NCBI GenBank assembly: GCA_013396755.1
Contig: VWZF01002698.1
Location: forward strand, 838,795-902,794
Source: Sclerurus mexicanus
Lineage: Eukaryota; Chordata; Aves; Passeriformes; Furnariidae
Length of the DNA: 64,000 nucleotides
Direction: 5' to 3'
Shown here: positions 39,716 through 53,400 of the stretch, piece after piece
Layout: each line of letters begins with the position of its first letter
How positions within the stretch are numbered: the first letter of the stretch is position 1
Notes under the pieces: generated by a model
Told to the model about the DNA's origin: nothing
Database searches by the model: none
The model's input: only the letters and a program-made list of their open reading frames with translations
Translations under genes and position numbers: made by a program

Positions 39716-41739
39716 GCCAACCCTGACAGGCAGATGTAATGTAAAGAGGCTGGCTGTGCACCTAGAGGTGAATAAACTCTTGTGTACTCCTACATACTTT
39801 TCCTGTTTCTGCACTTATTAAGTCACTATTTGTAGCTCGACCCCTGGAAATGTTTTAGGCATGCGGCATGTCTGAAAACATCTGTCTCGAATCTCCTGGC
39901 ACCCCAGCCCAAAGTGGTCAAACCTTGTGACGCAGCTGCCTGGACCCATTTTTTTCTTCACAGTTTTTTGGCACTATTTTTCCACAAGGATTTACATATT
40001 ATAGACTGAGCTTTGCTGTCAGCCTTTGTTCAAGCAATAAATAGCTCAGAGAAAAGGGTGAGGAAGTATCAGTGCTTTAAAATACTGAGATCAAAGATAA
40101 AAAATGGCTGGATTCTCTTTTTTTCATATACTTCCAAACTGCTATTTTAAAAACCTGAAGTAATAAAGACTGCACAAACTAACTTTTAAATTATGCAAAT
40201 TAGAATAATTTCTTGTTAAAGAATTATATCTAAAACCAGATGTATTTGATTCTACAACTAACAGTTGAAGACAAAACAATATTAAAACTATTCATTAGGA
40301 AAAAGAACAGATTCCATTTACAATTAGTTAAGAAGAAAACAGTTTGTCCTCTGCACACTTACTAATAAATTCAGCAAGTTCTTGTAAATATATCATAGCA
40401 TCTTTGTGGAAACTATTAATAAATATTTTCATATCAAACCTAACAATGCCAAGAAATGGCGCACAGAAAGAGAAGAATCTCCTTCCTCAAGCCATAGAAA
40501 TAAAAAGTTGCTGGATAGTTGCCTAACCTAGTTTATGAAATAGCCTTTGGACAAACTTTTTTTTTTTTTAACTTATTAAAATAAAATCTTCCCACTTCAA
40601 AAGAATATAAAGCCTTCTTACTTCTGGCTCTTCATAAACAAATAAATTAAAGCAATTGTGCCAACTGTTTTGTCTACAGTAAAGACACTGCTCTATTTGA
40701 ACAGCAGCTGTAGTACATACGCTCCCACCTTATGGTTAGAAAAAGCAGAGCCCAGAAAGACACGGGAATAGAATATTTCAACTAAAGGCTAAAATTGTTA
40801 TTTTAAGTGGATTTAGAAGATATCCTGGTTTCTTGGATGCCAAGCATTTCTTACAAAAATGAATACACCTTTACCAATAAACAGATATAAGTGACCTGTG
40901 AACTGCGGGTAACAAAAGCAAAGCTTAGATGTTCTAAGCACAGCTTCACAAGCAATACTTCCATCTTTGTATTTTATTTGCAAAGTTTTATATATACATT
41001 TTCCAAGAAAGGAGTCCATTTTATATTTTATATTTTCAAATGTTTTAGCAATATTTTTCCTTTAGGATGTGATCTAATTAAAACAACAGTTGAGTCACAA
41101 AAGTCAGACCTGCCTACACTGTAGAAACCAGTATTAGGAGACCCAGACAAGTTTTCCAGCTTAGCTATAAAAAAAATAATTTGGCTTTGTCAGGATTGGA
41201 AGTGAAGAAAATGCACAGCTCAATATGTGATGGAGCCCATGGAGCAAACACTGAAACTGGATGGAGATCATGTGGTTTGTTTTACCGTGGCATCAGGGAG
41301 GAACCTGGAGGTCACATGGTTTTGTTCTTCTACCTGATACCCAGAAATGTTTCGTTCAAACCAAGTACATCTCCTACCAAGAAATATTCCGTACAACGTG
41401 TCCACAAAGAACATAAGGTTAATTTTTAGCACAGTTTAGTTTTGAGCAGAAAAATCCCGTAGCACAATTGTTTTAGTAGTAGAGATGCCTTAGTATGAGA
41501 TGTGATGGCAATTGTAAAGCTTGCCTTCCAATGCTTTTGGATGAGAAAATATTAGTATCTAAGTTTGGGAGTAACAACAGTTGAACAGTAGTTTCAAAAA
41601 CACAGATGACTATCTAAAAAGCTAAAGAGTAACCATGAAAGAATATTTAAACACAGCTTTTCAGGGAAGAAGTCTTGTAATCACCATGGTGTGAGCCCTA
41701 GTCCCTACAAATATTCAAATCGTTATTCAGCAATGTTTT

Positions 41740-42345
41740 TCATAGAATATCCTGATTTGGAAGGGACCCACAGAGAGTCCAGCTCCTGGCCCTGCACAGG
41801 ACCACCCCAAGAGCGCCTGGGAGCATTGTCCAAATACTTTCCAAACTCTGTCAGGATTGGTGCTGTGACCACTTCCCAGGGGAGCTGTTCCAGTACTCAG
41901 TCACCCTCTGTGTGAAGAACCTTTTTCTAATATCCAGCCTAAATCTCCCCTGACACAACTTTAGGCCATTCCTTTGGGTTCTGTCACTGTTCACCACAGA
42001 GAAGAGATCAGTGTCTGCCCCTCCTCTTCCCCTCATGGGGAAGTTGTAACTGCAGTGAGGTCTCCCCTCAGTCTCCTCTTCTCCAAACTGAACAGACCAA
42101 GTGACCTCAGCTGCTCCTCACAGGGCTTTCCTTAAAGACCCTTCACCATTTTCAGGGCCCCTGGACACTCTCCAATGATTTTAGAGGCTTCTTATATTGT
42201 GGCACCCAAAACTGCATTGAAGAGCACTGGCTCTAGAACGCAGCTCTTTAGAAACCCACTAGTGACCAGTCGCCAGCTTATGTAATCCCATCTACTATAA
42301 CTCTCTGTGCCCAACCTGTCAGCCAGTTTTTCACTCATCACATGA
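41740..42345 (-). mobile_element. CR1 LINE 3' fragment, minus orientation
   Basis: The left edge is the reversed CR1 tail (catagaatatcctgatttgg, aagggaccc). Next come tccagctcctggccctgcac, gtcaccctctgtgtgaagaa and the gaggtctcccctcagtctcc block shared with the element at 695-1535. The right end fades near gccagtttttcactcatc. Confidence 0.9.
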
Positions 42346-45210
42346 CTTATGCTACTTATTTTGCTATAAAATATATTTAGTTCTCAGATATTTCTGTTTT
42401 GGTAGTTTCAAACTGATAGAAGTAAGACAGCTTCATATTCTTTAGACACAGGGAGATTTTTCTCCATATTTCTCTTAGATTTATGAAAACTATAATGGCA
42501 CTTATTTTCTTCTGATTGCCTAGCAGGCCACCTCTTTTAACTTCAACTCTTCTGGAGACATTTAGAAAGGATACAAAGCTAATGATGGTATCTGAACTGA
42601 AAACTGACCAGTGCATGAGGTGGTGATTCAAGGCAGAGATGTTATTCTTCTCTGCAGCTGCACCTAAGCAGACAGTACTATCATCCTCACAGACTCTGAG
42701 ATTTAGGGACTTTAACAGTGAGCTTAATGCACCCAAATATGAACAGAAAACAGACCACAAGCCCTTTTCCTGAAAGGAAGCTTTCAGCAGAAACAGCAAG
42801 TTTAGACTCTTGGACTTCCTTGAACCCTCTCCCTTTCTTCTCTTCTACATTCAGGGGATTGTTTCCCCCTCTCTTCTCCAAAGAGGAAAATTTAATTCAA
42901 GAAGGGAAATTATATCCTTCAATATTTCTTGGCTGATTTTGCAGTATTAAATTTAAACCCCACAATTTCATGCTAGAAAAATACCATTCCTGCTATAGCC
43001 TTGACCTCTTTTGAATTTGGACTAGCTCATATTAAAGGACAGTGTATTTTTAAGGAAGCATACAGACTGTTTTCCTCTTTAAACTCCAGAACCTTTACTG
43101 TTGATGCCACTGTGACATAGACATGGCAAAATCTGCAACTTCGATTATCTCAAATTCACTTCTGGAAAAAAAATTACAGTGGTACAGCAACACACCTGGG
43201 ATAATTTTTTTACATATATATATAGACAGAAATGTATCATAAACTCTTCAAGACCAATTTTAAACATGTGGAAATGAAACACCTCACTATGTTCTTAAGT
43301 ATAACACCAGACAGAAGAAATAGAAATATGAGATGAGATAAATAAATAGGCGTAATGAAAGACAACAAAAGTAGAACATACAAACACCAAATAAATAGCA
43401 AAGCCACTGAAAAAAAAATGGCAGAACTGAAGATAAGCTCAGATTGCTATTTTAATCAGATAATCAAGATTACTAAAACTGGATGAAGCTTCATCCCTGA
43501 GCTAGGCAGCAAATTTACAGTGAGGATACTCAGCCAACAGCGCCATCATCCTGCCTTGTAGTCCAGGCTCACTTACACTTAAAAACTCCATGATACATTT
43601 GTCAAAAGAGATCAGCGGAAGAATGTACCCATAATTTCCAAAATCTGTAAAACTCTTGAGCCAGATTAAAAAAAGAAAGATGTCTGGGTAAAGTGATGAG
43701 ATTTTAGTTGAAAGTTGGCACCATATATATGTGATTTTCTTTCCATCTCTGTAAGTCACTATGATATAATATCACGGACACAGCAAGCTCCTGCTGTGAT
43801 AAATTTATGATTTAGCAACAACTGCAGGAGAAATGGAAAATACGAGCAAAAGGATTTCTTCAGAGAGTTCCTTCTGCCCCCACTGTCCACTATGACAGAC
43901 TGATTCGTTTTTTCCTGCAATAGCAGAAGAGGTGAATGAGTTAAGACAAGGCAGGTGGCAGATTTTATGTGCAGGTGGTCGCAATGGCTCACACGCTGCC
44001 TGGGCAGAGTTGTATAAGGTGAAGGATTCCTCCTCGGCCTTCTGGGTCACTGTGTAATTCAACTCAGACTTTGTTTCTTTCCAGAAGAGTTTCTCTAAAC
44101 ACACTTTTTTTCCTTGGGTTTAAGGCTGCCCTCACGGCTCCAACATTCTGACAGCATTCAATAGCTGTAGTGGAGCTCAGATGATTTGTGGCATGTCTCT
44201 GTTTTGCAGGAAGACAATGGGCTAGCAACACCAGTGAAAGCAGAATTGGTATTTGGTTAAAAAGATGACTACATAGGTCAAGTGGGGCGAAGAGAATAAA
44301 ATATTTTAATGTGTCAAAAATTATTTATGTTAACGTGTATATGATGGGTTTGTGCCTTGCAGTGATCTAATCAAAGTGATTGACAACAACTAAATTTTAA
44401 AAAAAAAAAATCACAAGCAGCAGCTTCTACCAGCCAAGTACACAGTGGAGCTTATGCATACATCTCCTATAATCCTTGCACAAAAATTTATGAGGCTACC
44501 TTAAGAGGGGTTATGGGGTTTTGGTGGGTTTTGTTGTTGCTGTTTGTTGTGGTGTGAGGGTTTTTTTTAGTATCTTCACTTATGACAAATATCCTCAGGC
44601 AAATCTCCTGAAGAAACAAAACTAATAGAACTGCAGGCTTTCCATTAGTACCTTCAAATAATGATACACTACTCTCTTATGATAACACCCTACTTCTGCA
44701 CTGCATCCAGTATGCTTTCATATGTTTATCTACACAATGTCATCAGACCTGAAGATTCTATCTTAAAGTTACATTTTCTTCCCAGTGATGGTGGATTATC
44801 TCAGGCTATTTCACATTTTCAAATTATTACCACGATGCACGAGGAGAGCTTTGAAATTAAATCTTCTCAAATTAAAGCCAATTAGCTTTTAAACAGCTAA
44901 CAGATTCAACATTTTAAATTCTCAGATGACAACACCCTCTTTTTTCTTAGTTAAAAAGGAAAGAAGCGGAAGGAAATTACTCATTTCCCAAAATAAGTAT
45001 CTCCTGGTTATTTTACCAATCCACCTGGTTTAGTCCTTACTACTAGATATGCTTGTTCAGCCAAAAGGAAAGATGACATTGTATAAAAATCAACCACATA
45101 AGTAAAACAGTTAAGCTCTTGGAACTATTGTCAAATGACCTTTTTCCACTTGCGACAATACATGAGGAAGTTCTGTCTTGTCACCACTTAGTCATCAATT
45201 TAGACCAAAA

Positions 45211-45273
45211 GAAAAAAACAAAACAAAAAACCCAAACCAACNAAAACAAAAAAAAAAAAAAAAAACAAAAAAC

Positions 45274-45302
<29 letters not shown>
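45211..45302. repeat. A-rich low-complexity tract with an ambiguous base
   Basis: Nearly pure A with scattered C from about 45211 to 45302, including one N at 45242. No retroposon body is attached that I can recognise. Its length and base calls are unreliable in most assemblies. Confidence 0.9.
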
Positions 45303-45304
<2 letters not shown>

Positions 45305-45957
45305 CACAAAAACCTAGGTCCCAAAGACCAAAAGTTGAATTTAGCTATTATATATCTTAGGAATATCATCATCCGCAAGATTTCTAATGCTAAAAGCTAA
45401 AAAAGATGGAAAATAAACAAACGGGAAAAAGAAAACAAAAAGGATACAGATAAAATAGACTGACATGCAGACCAGAGGCAGATCTTCCCTAAATTCCAGG
45501 TTACACATTGAGAGGAATACAGGCCTTGTGAGGCACTAAAAGGACCAAAAGAGACAGAGAACACCTAATCTCCCCCCTCTTCTTCTTTCCAACACAGGAT
45601 AAACCAGCAACACTAAAACAAAAGATTGTCCAGACTATCCTCAAACTCCTTCTATTATGCAGATGACACAGCCTCCCTGAAGAAATTTTTCCAGTGTTCC
45701 AGGCTCTCCTACTATAAATTATATATATTCCTAATACCTAACCCACATTTCCCTTGTAGCGATTCAAGCATACTGCTGCCCTGCTTTATCTACAGCAAAC
45801 TCTGACAAAACATTATTCCTCTGTGGATCAATTTCTAACATACATGAAGACTGCTACCATGCATTTCCCTAGGTCTTATTTTTGCTAAACCAAAACCATC
45901 CAAACTTTTTCCAGTGTAACAGGTCATATCCTTCTCAATGCAATATAACAAAGATAT

Positions 45958-46106
45958 TAAGCCATCAGAGAGTGTCCAAAGGAGGGCAAAGAAGATGGTG
46001 AAGGGCCTCGAGGGGAAGCCGTATGAGGAATGGCTGAGGTCACTTCATCTGCTCAGCCTGGAGAAGAGGAGATTGAGGGAAGACCTCATTGGAGTCTACA
46101 ATTTCC
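45958..46106 (+). mobile_element. CR1 LINE internal fragment
   Basis: It encodes SVQRRAKKMVKGLEGKPYEE, then SLHLLSLEKRRLREDLIGVYNF, a stretch from the CR1 reverse transcriptase C-terminal region. It is truncated at both ends, with no 3' tail. Confidence 0.85.
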
Positions 46107-49100
46107 TTTTTCAGATCTCCATCCTTTTTGTTTTGCTTTTGATACCACTTACTTGGTCCTCATCTTTCTTCAAACATGCTGTCCAAAACCACACTATCCT
46201 GCAGCTAAGGTCTGATCAATGTTGGGGAGAGCAGCAGCATTATTTAATGCAGCTTTACATAAAATCCTTCTATTGGTATAACTTACTTTTCTCTCTCAAC
46301 AGTGCACTACTCATAGCTCATACTAAGAACCAATCTGCAGGCTAGGGCAAAGGGGCACAGATCTCCCAAATACCCTTCTGATCTGCTGATACAAGTAAAG
46401 CAAGTATGGAACATTCCTTGCATGAGCTGAGCAGGACTGAACTCAGCCCCTGCTCTGCTCTGAGCACAGGAGTAAAAACTGCTGTATTCAAACCTTGCCC
46501 ATCTAAAAACCAGGTGGAATATGAGCCTTATTCTTTCTGTAAGTCACAGGCACAAACAAATCTGAAAACTACATGGACTCAAAAAAGCAAGGCACGGCTG
46601 CTGACTAATTTGATTTTTGGCTTCAAAATATAATACCTACCTTTAAGAAGACCAGTATATCTTTGCTCTTTCCAGAAACTTTGTTACCCTTCCCTTGCAC
46701 ACCTCACACTTAGTTCTCGTTTCACAAGCAATGGGAGAAATTAGGCATGTCAACCAAATTAAAAATAAGATGATCCAGCTTTATTTCATCCAAGATCTAA
46801 CACCTCTGATGCTTAAAGTACACCCCCCAGTCCTGCATGAGGTGAGGTGTACTTGTGCACACCCATCCAGTCAAACATTTTGAGCAAGGCAACAACACAA
46901 CAAGCTGTATTTGATTTAACAGGTCTAGACAGCTATAGCAACACATTAGAAGGAATGCTAAATTAAGTGCATTTCAGTAGTTTCTGTTATTTCTCTAACT
47001 TGCATTTGTATGACCTTACAAGTATTTAATCAGTTAATACCTTTGACATTTTGTCACTTTTCAAGTACTCAATTCTACTGTCTTCATGCAAACCAAAAGG
47101 GCTTCACAAAGAGCAAACCACAATCCAGCTATCTATTATGACAGTAACTGAACAGCAAGGTGCACAGATTTTGTTGCCATTCTTATTGCCACCATTACAC
47201 ACCTTCTCTATATGCCCATTTCTGATTAGCATGTCACTACACCTTTACATCGTTTTCTCCTTCTGTCTTGTTGAGATGCTCCTACCACAGTCTTCTCCAT
47301 CCAATCAGAACTGAGCTCTCAGACTTCCTACTTCTCTTGTGCCCTTGTTTCTTTACCCTCTTTTTGAGCCCTGCTTGCTTCTTCAGCATGCTTGAGACAG
47401 GAAAAGAAATCATCCAGAAAATGTGATGCTATCAGGGTAAGGAAGAAGATAACTGAAAAGAAGATACCTGGAAAAGTCTTTTTCTTCCTGATTATCACAG
47501 GGATACAATCCCTTCCACGCTTCCTGTCACAGACTAGGACAGAGAGAATTCTGCTGTCTTCCTCACAACCACCACCCTCCAAAACACACTAAATTACAGA
47601 AAAATGTATGGTATATTCTAGAGAGGCAAATAACCCAGTCTCCTATTCTCTTAATCTCCATTTAAGATAGAGATGAAGACAAACAGTGTACTTTGAAGTA
47701 ATTTATTACAGCAATGCGTCCTTAATTCAAATAGGTTTTTTTCATTAATTTTGACGAACTCTCTGATGTCTAGAACACAGGTTTCTTGTGCTTTATATGG
47801 ATGGCTGTCACTTAAAAGTACCAGAGGAGCACATGCAGGCACAAGTGCTGAGATTGTTTAGAAAGACATGCATAATTCTGTTTACATGCCACCAGAAACC
47901 TTTTGCTGATAAATTCTCTCACTGACACCACCTTTTCAGAGCAAGTCAGAGGAATTCACAGGAATTACAATAATTTTTGTCCTGTGTAAATGCGTAACAT
48001 ACAAATTGCTCATAGATTTGAAATCTGGGATCTCTGTCAGGAGGTTTTATCAATCACCTTTTGTTTCCTTGTCTTTTTTACCACTGTAAATATTCTTTAT
48101 ATGCAATCCTCAGGCAACGAATATCCTATCTTAAACTAAGCCATGCACCACGTTTAAAGCATTTTTTAAAACTCTAATCAATAGCTGGTAATGAGAAACA
48201 TGACTATCATTTCCCTTCATATAGTTCAGAACGATCCAGAAAAAGGTACCAACCCAAATAAATTAGAGACTGCAAAGTGGTTTGATGTCTAATGGAATGG
48301 CCTCAACTCTATTCAGCTAAACTTATTGGCCAATTGTACTTTTAATCTGTTTTGTGTTTACTGGGTTTAAAGATATTAGATTTAAACTAGATCCCAAAAT
48401 GGATATGATGCTAAAGAGCTGTATTTTAGCCTCGAGTTATACTTCTAATCAGTACTAGGTCTCTTTTCCATGGGATAAGAAAAGTTAATTGCATGGAGCA
48501 AGCAGCCTACCCAGCACATTGAGAAGGAATGTGCCCAACCCGTTAAACAGGAAATGCTGAGGACCTAAGACTGTTTAGTTCAAATTCACTGAGGGCTCAG
48601 ACACATTTCTTTGAAGATCTGGGTGACTCTTCACTACAGCTGGGTTCCAGACACTGTGACTATGCTATAGCATTCCTTATGGAGCTTAATCCTGTTGCAG
48701 AGTTTCCTTGACTCTAGTTAGAGTTTAGTTATCCCTTCTGAGGATAGGCAGGTAGTCAAGTGCCTCAGCTTCAGGTATGACCTGCCCAAAATATTAGCAC
48801 CTAGATGGCCTGTCTTTTCCAGAGTGAAGCATTTTTGTGAAGCACAACTTCAAGCTCTTCAAGAGTCTCAGGCCTAAGAGCTCGCATCCATGTCTCATAT
48901 TTGGGGCTGGATACAACTCCAGCTGTAAGCAATCCAGCACAGCAATCAGGTGTACGAGCCCCTATAAGCTTCCATTTGGGTTATTCAGCTTCTTAGGTAC
49001 CTAAGTATATCCAGACCTAAAAGACTTTCACTTGAGAGATATGGGAACAAAAGCCAAAAAGCCACATTTAAACACAGACATACATCCAAGGCAGAAAGTC

Positions 49101-50419
49101 ATTGTACACAATCCTCATCTCAGCTGCAATGAAGCAGCAGTGACTTCACAGCCCACCACAAGCCATTTTCTGCTGAAAGCTACGGCAGGTTAGCTTCTGC
49201 AGCGTGCAGGAAGTGAACATCTTTACACACAAACTTACAGCCACACAGTAGCTTTATTATTACCAATAATACAACACCACTGTCCACTTTATCAACGAGA
49301 CTCTTTCAAAAAAGGTCTGAATTCAGCCTTTATACACTGGGACTGAGACTCATGATCTCGCTGACCTGAAATTATGCATTTTGCCTAAGGTAATTATTTG
49401 AGCTACTTTCACAATAGTAATACAAACAGCACATAATAGTATTAAAAGTCTTAAGTTGGGAGAGCATTACTTACTGAGAAGATAAACTCTTAAGACAGAC
49501 AGACACTTTCCCCCTCCCAACACAAGCAACTCCCTTAAATGAGAAAAAAGTCTAAAGTGCAACAATCAATGTTTATCATTTCTAAATAGGGAATAAAAAT
49601 TAAAGCAACATTACCTTACTAAGCATATCCACTTAGCATTCCATTTCCTGAAAGGAAACAACCGAAAAGCACTAAAGAAATCAACAAACTGTAAACAGTG
49701 ACAAAGGACAGGACATCATGGAATTAAGTTATAAATGAACACAGCTGCCTCTGCATGCTGAATCACCATTAAAAATCTTCTCTCTCATCACTGCATGTAG
49801 CCAAGATTTTTTTCCCTTAATTCTTTGAAGAGGGGAAAAAAATGACAACAGAAATAAGGATGTCACTGATTCTGAAATCTCAGTTTCACTGGGTATGAAA
49901 GGACCTTCTTCTTGCAGCACTTTTTTCATCAACTTTTATTCATTTCTTGTGGCAGAGGCAATGGCACTGATAAAGAAGAGAACTTTCACCTCTCCCATGA
50001 AGAAAACCAGACTCGACTACTTATAACAATCAGAATCAGTTCTTGGTATGAAAGACTTGTATCACAGCAACTCTGGAGCTACCCCTGGCTAAGGGTCTTT
50101 TAATGTCTGTGTGGGTCCAACCAGTTTCTATATCCACCTAAATTAACATTTTCCAAACACATCATAGAGGTTTTCCCCTACAGAATTTTCTGGAAAGCCT
50201 CTTCTTTTTTTTTTCTTCTTGAGAAATTTTTGGGTTTGAAGCCAATTCTCTTTCATCACAGCAGTTGAAACGCATTTGCCTCAGCCTGTGTTTTCCCCCA
50301 GCTACAGCAGTCTTTGAATTGATTTTAATTCTGTTTGCCAGATCACCAATCTGGTTTTCCAGCATTTTTCCTCATGGCGCTGTATAACAGTCTCTGTGTT
50401 TTAAAGCATAGAGATAATT

Positions 50420-50472
50420 CATTTTTGGGTAAATGCATTTTTGGGTAAAATAGTTTCTATATAGTTTCTATA
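50420..50472 (+). repeat. Two adjacent short tandem duplications
   Basis: The unit catttttgggtaaa occurs twice (period about 16 bp), followed directly by atagtttctat twice (period 11 bp). Confidence 0.8.
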
Positions 50473-53400
50473 AAAGCACCGGCAGCCTTTGCCTGTCACA
50501 CATTCAACTGGTGGGCTCAGGGCCATGAAATCTTTTCAGAGTCAAAGAGAAAAATACAGTACTTTTTGAGGGATGCTGATTTACTGGGCTCAGTTGTGAG
50601 CCCTTCATGGATACACAAACAATCACAAAGCTTAGAAAGGGTATTGTTAAAACGCTTACAGCTACAGTATATTGAGTGAAACAGTTTGTATTTATAAGGA
50701 GCTATTCTGTCTCCAAGGTCTTCAAAGAACTCTACAGTATTTTATAATTGCCAAATAAATGACATTCATTTGTTAAAGTTTTTTCACAATTTGTCACTCA
50801 ATTTTTGAAGCAAAACCCAAGTAAACGTGCTGCTCTATTTGACAGAGTTAGCTGCATTAGTGTGAATCTAGTTAAGACACTTAATTTGTATCTTGAGTGT
50901 AGCCCACTGTTTCCAAGTCCTGCTGGATCAAAAGTAAACTTCAAGTGGCTGTTATGAACTGCCATGCCGTTCCATAATAGGACGGGTAATGCTCTTAAGG
51001 AGGAGAGAGGAAGAGGATGCTTCACGGAACTTGTTTGGGGTTTGTCCTCAAAAAAACCACAGTGCTGTTTGACCCTGATGCTGACAGCAGTTTTTAGAAC
51101 ATCCCTGAAAAATTCCTCCTGTCTCTTGAATGGGAGCAAAGGCTTTGGAACATGTGCAAATATTTTGCATTTGAGAACACAAAACAAAAAAGTCCCGGAC
51201 GTTTCTACACTTGCCCTATTCCCTTGTGTTTGATTATGTGCAACTAATAGCAAGACATGAATGTCAGTTGCCATGAGTGACTGAAGTGAATTTCACTCTA
51301 CATTCCCTCCAAATATACTGCGTTGTGATTTTTCTGTTATTTCTTCTTGTTAGCCTTCTAAGTGTTCATTTTCTTTTTACCCACCTTATTCTGCTGGCTG
51401 TAACCTTGTTCAGAGTATAGCTTTAACATGCTCCCTGACCTCCAAATTTCCCAAAACTTCCTTAGGAAAGTTACCACTGTTTAACATCTGTAAATATCTT
51501 GATAGACAGATGTTACAAGGATCATGATGCAATGCTCTAGGTTAAGACAAGCCAGTGAGAGAATTATTTTACTGTTTATGCAGAGTGGTTCCACAAACAA
51601 ATATCAAGAAAGGGGAAGAGACTATCTGACCCAGCAAAGATCTGATGGAGCTTTTCCTCTAAAGTCAACTCTGAACTCTAATAGAATGTTAAATCAAACA
51701 GATGCATTTATGGAACACACGCCATATCTCCGTGGGCACTTTTTTAAACACTAAAACATGTATGTCTTTTATAGCTGTTTAGCCATACTTCCTGGTGGGG
51801 AAACACTATCATTATGAAACAAGTATCATTTAGTGAAGTCAGAATGGTGCAATTCCACAAAAATAGCTTAAATTGAAATTTCAAATTAACACCTCTTTTT
51901 GCTCAAATCAACCTATAACGTCATCAGGGAAACCAGCATGTGTAAATCATAAATGAGCTTAAAGAAGAGCTACATGACTTTCGTATTGTTTCATCTTTAC
52001 ACAAGAACTTCAGTGTTGCCCACAGATTCAAGTGCAGATCCTTAGAGTCCAATACCCACACAGGTATACTTGTCCAACTTCTAGCCACGACAAACACAAC
52101 TAAGCCGCAGCAGGGTGCTAGAAGCCCAATGTCACTAAATGTTATGTAACCCGTACTGTTTAAATTCAAGACATCTCCTTAATGCATTTTATAAGGAATT
52201 TTGGTGAGGAACAAAAAACCCCATCTACTTAAAGGAAAAAAGTCTGGCATAGTAATTAGTTTTATAAACTTAACACACAACTTCAATTGCAAAATTCACA
52301 TACTTGTCAAATTGTCTTCCTGAACAGAGAGATTACTCTCATTTTCCGTCTTATCCTGCCTTCTTCCTTCCTTCTTTATCATTATATAAACACATGCTTT
52401 ATTTACGTCACACAATAACATTCCTGTTGTACTTTATAGCTACTATTGAGTTTTTCTTCTGCTTCTAGAACATTCTGTGTTGACTTCAGGTGCTCATTAA
52501 TATATTTTCTTGATGTACCCCTAAGACAGGGAAGTGGTGCCATCCTCATTGTACTCACAGGGAACTGTAGCCTGGTGAAGGGGTGTACAAAATTGTCCTA
52601 CACATGCAGGCAACTGATTTCAGAAGAGCAAATTTCACTTTTTCAGCTTGATGGGCAAAATGCATGGTGCCACTAAAAACTAGCCCTCAGCCACCTCAGG
52701 CTGGAAAATGAGGCATGTATTTAAATGCATTTTCTGAAGAACCATTTTGCACCAGAAGAGGATAGTGTGAAAACGAGAACCTTCTAGCCTCTAACCACTG
52801 TAATAAGCAGTTCTCACAAAAACTATGTTGAAAGGAATTCCATAAAGAGTACATTTGGTTCAGAATTTGCTTATTATCATATACTTACACATTTTAGACC
52901 AATAGAGCACAGATTTGCTTTAACAAATTTTCTTCAGCATTGCATTTATAAAGCCAGGGAGATAAGCACTGATATTTAGAGGACCCATACTACCCTGACT
53001 AGTGGTTACTATTCAAGAGTGCCATTAAGAAAGGAATGGGAAATATCTGAGGTATATATAGCTGAATTACTAAAATATCTTCCTACTATTTCACAGACTA
53101 CTAGGTTGCAAATAGAATTTTACAGTTGAAATTTCTGTGCTGCTGCCACTGTTATTGTTAGAGAATTTTTAACTCTGAGGTTCCAAATATTTAGGCAGAT
53201 TACAGGCAAGTGTGACAGTATGTACTTTTAAGCAAGTAATGCATCCCTTCAGAACTACTCAGTTCATGGTGAGCTTATATAAGACATATTGGCTTATAAG
53301 ACTTATATTTGGCTGGCCTCACCTACATGTTAAGGTATTTTTGATAATTGCATTACAAGTGTTTAGACCCACATGATGTCATTATTTTCAGTTTTTATTT

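Noticed and set aside
45119..45400. Lysine-rich open frame
   Set aside because: It is just translation of the A-rich tract, including an N.
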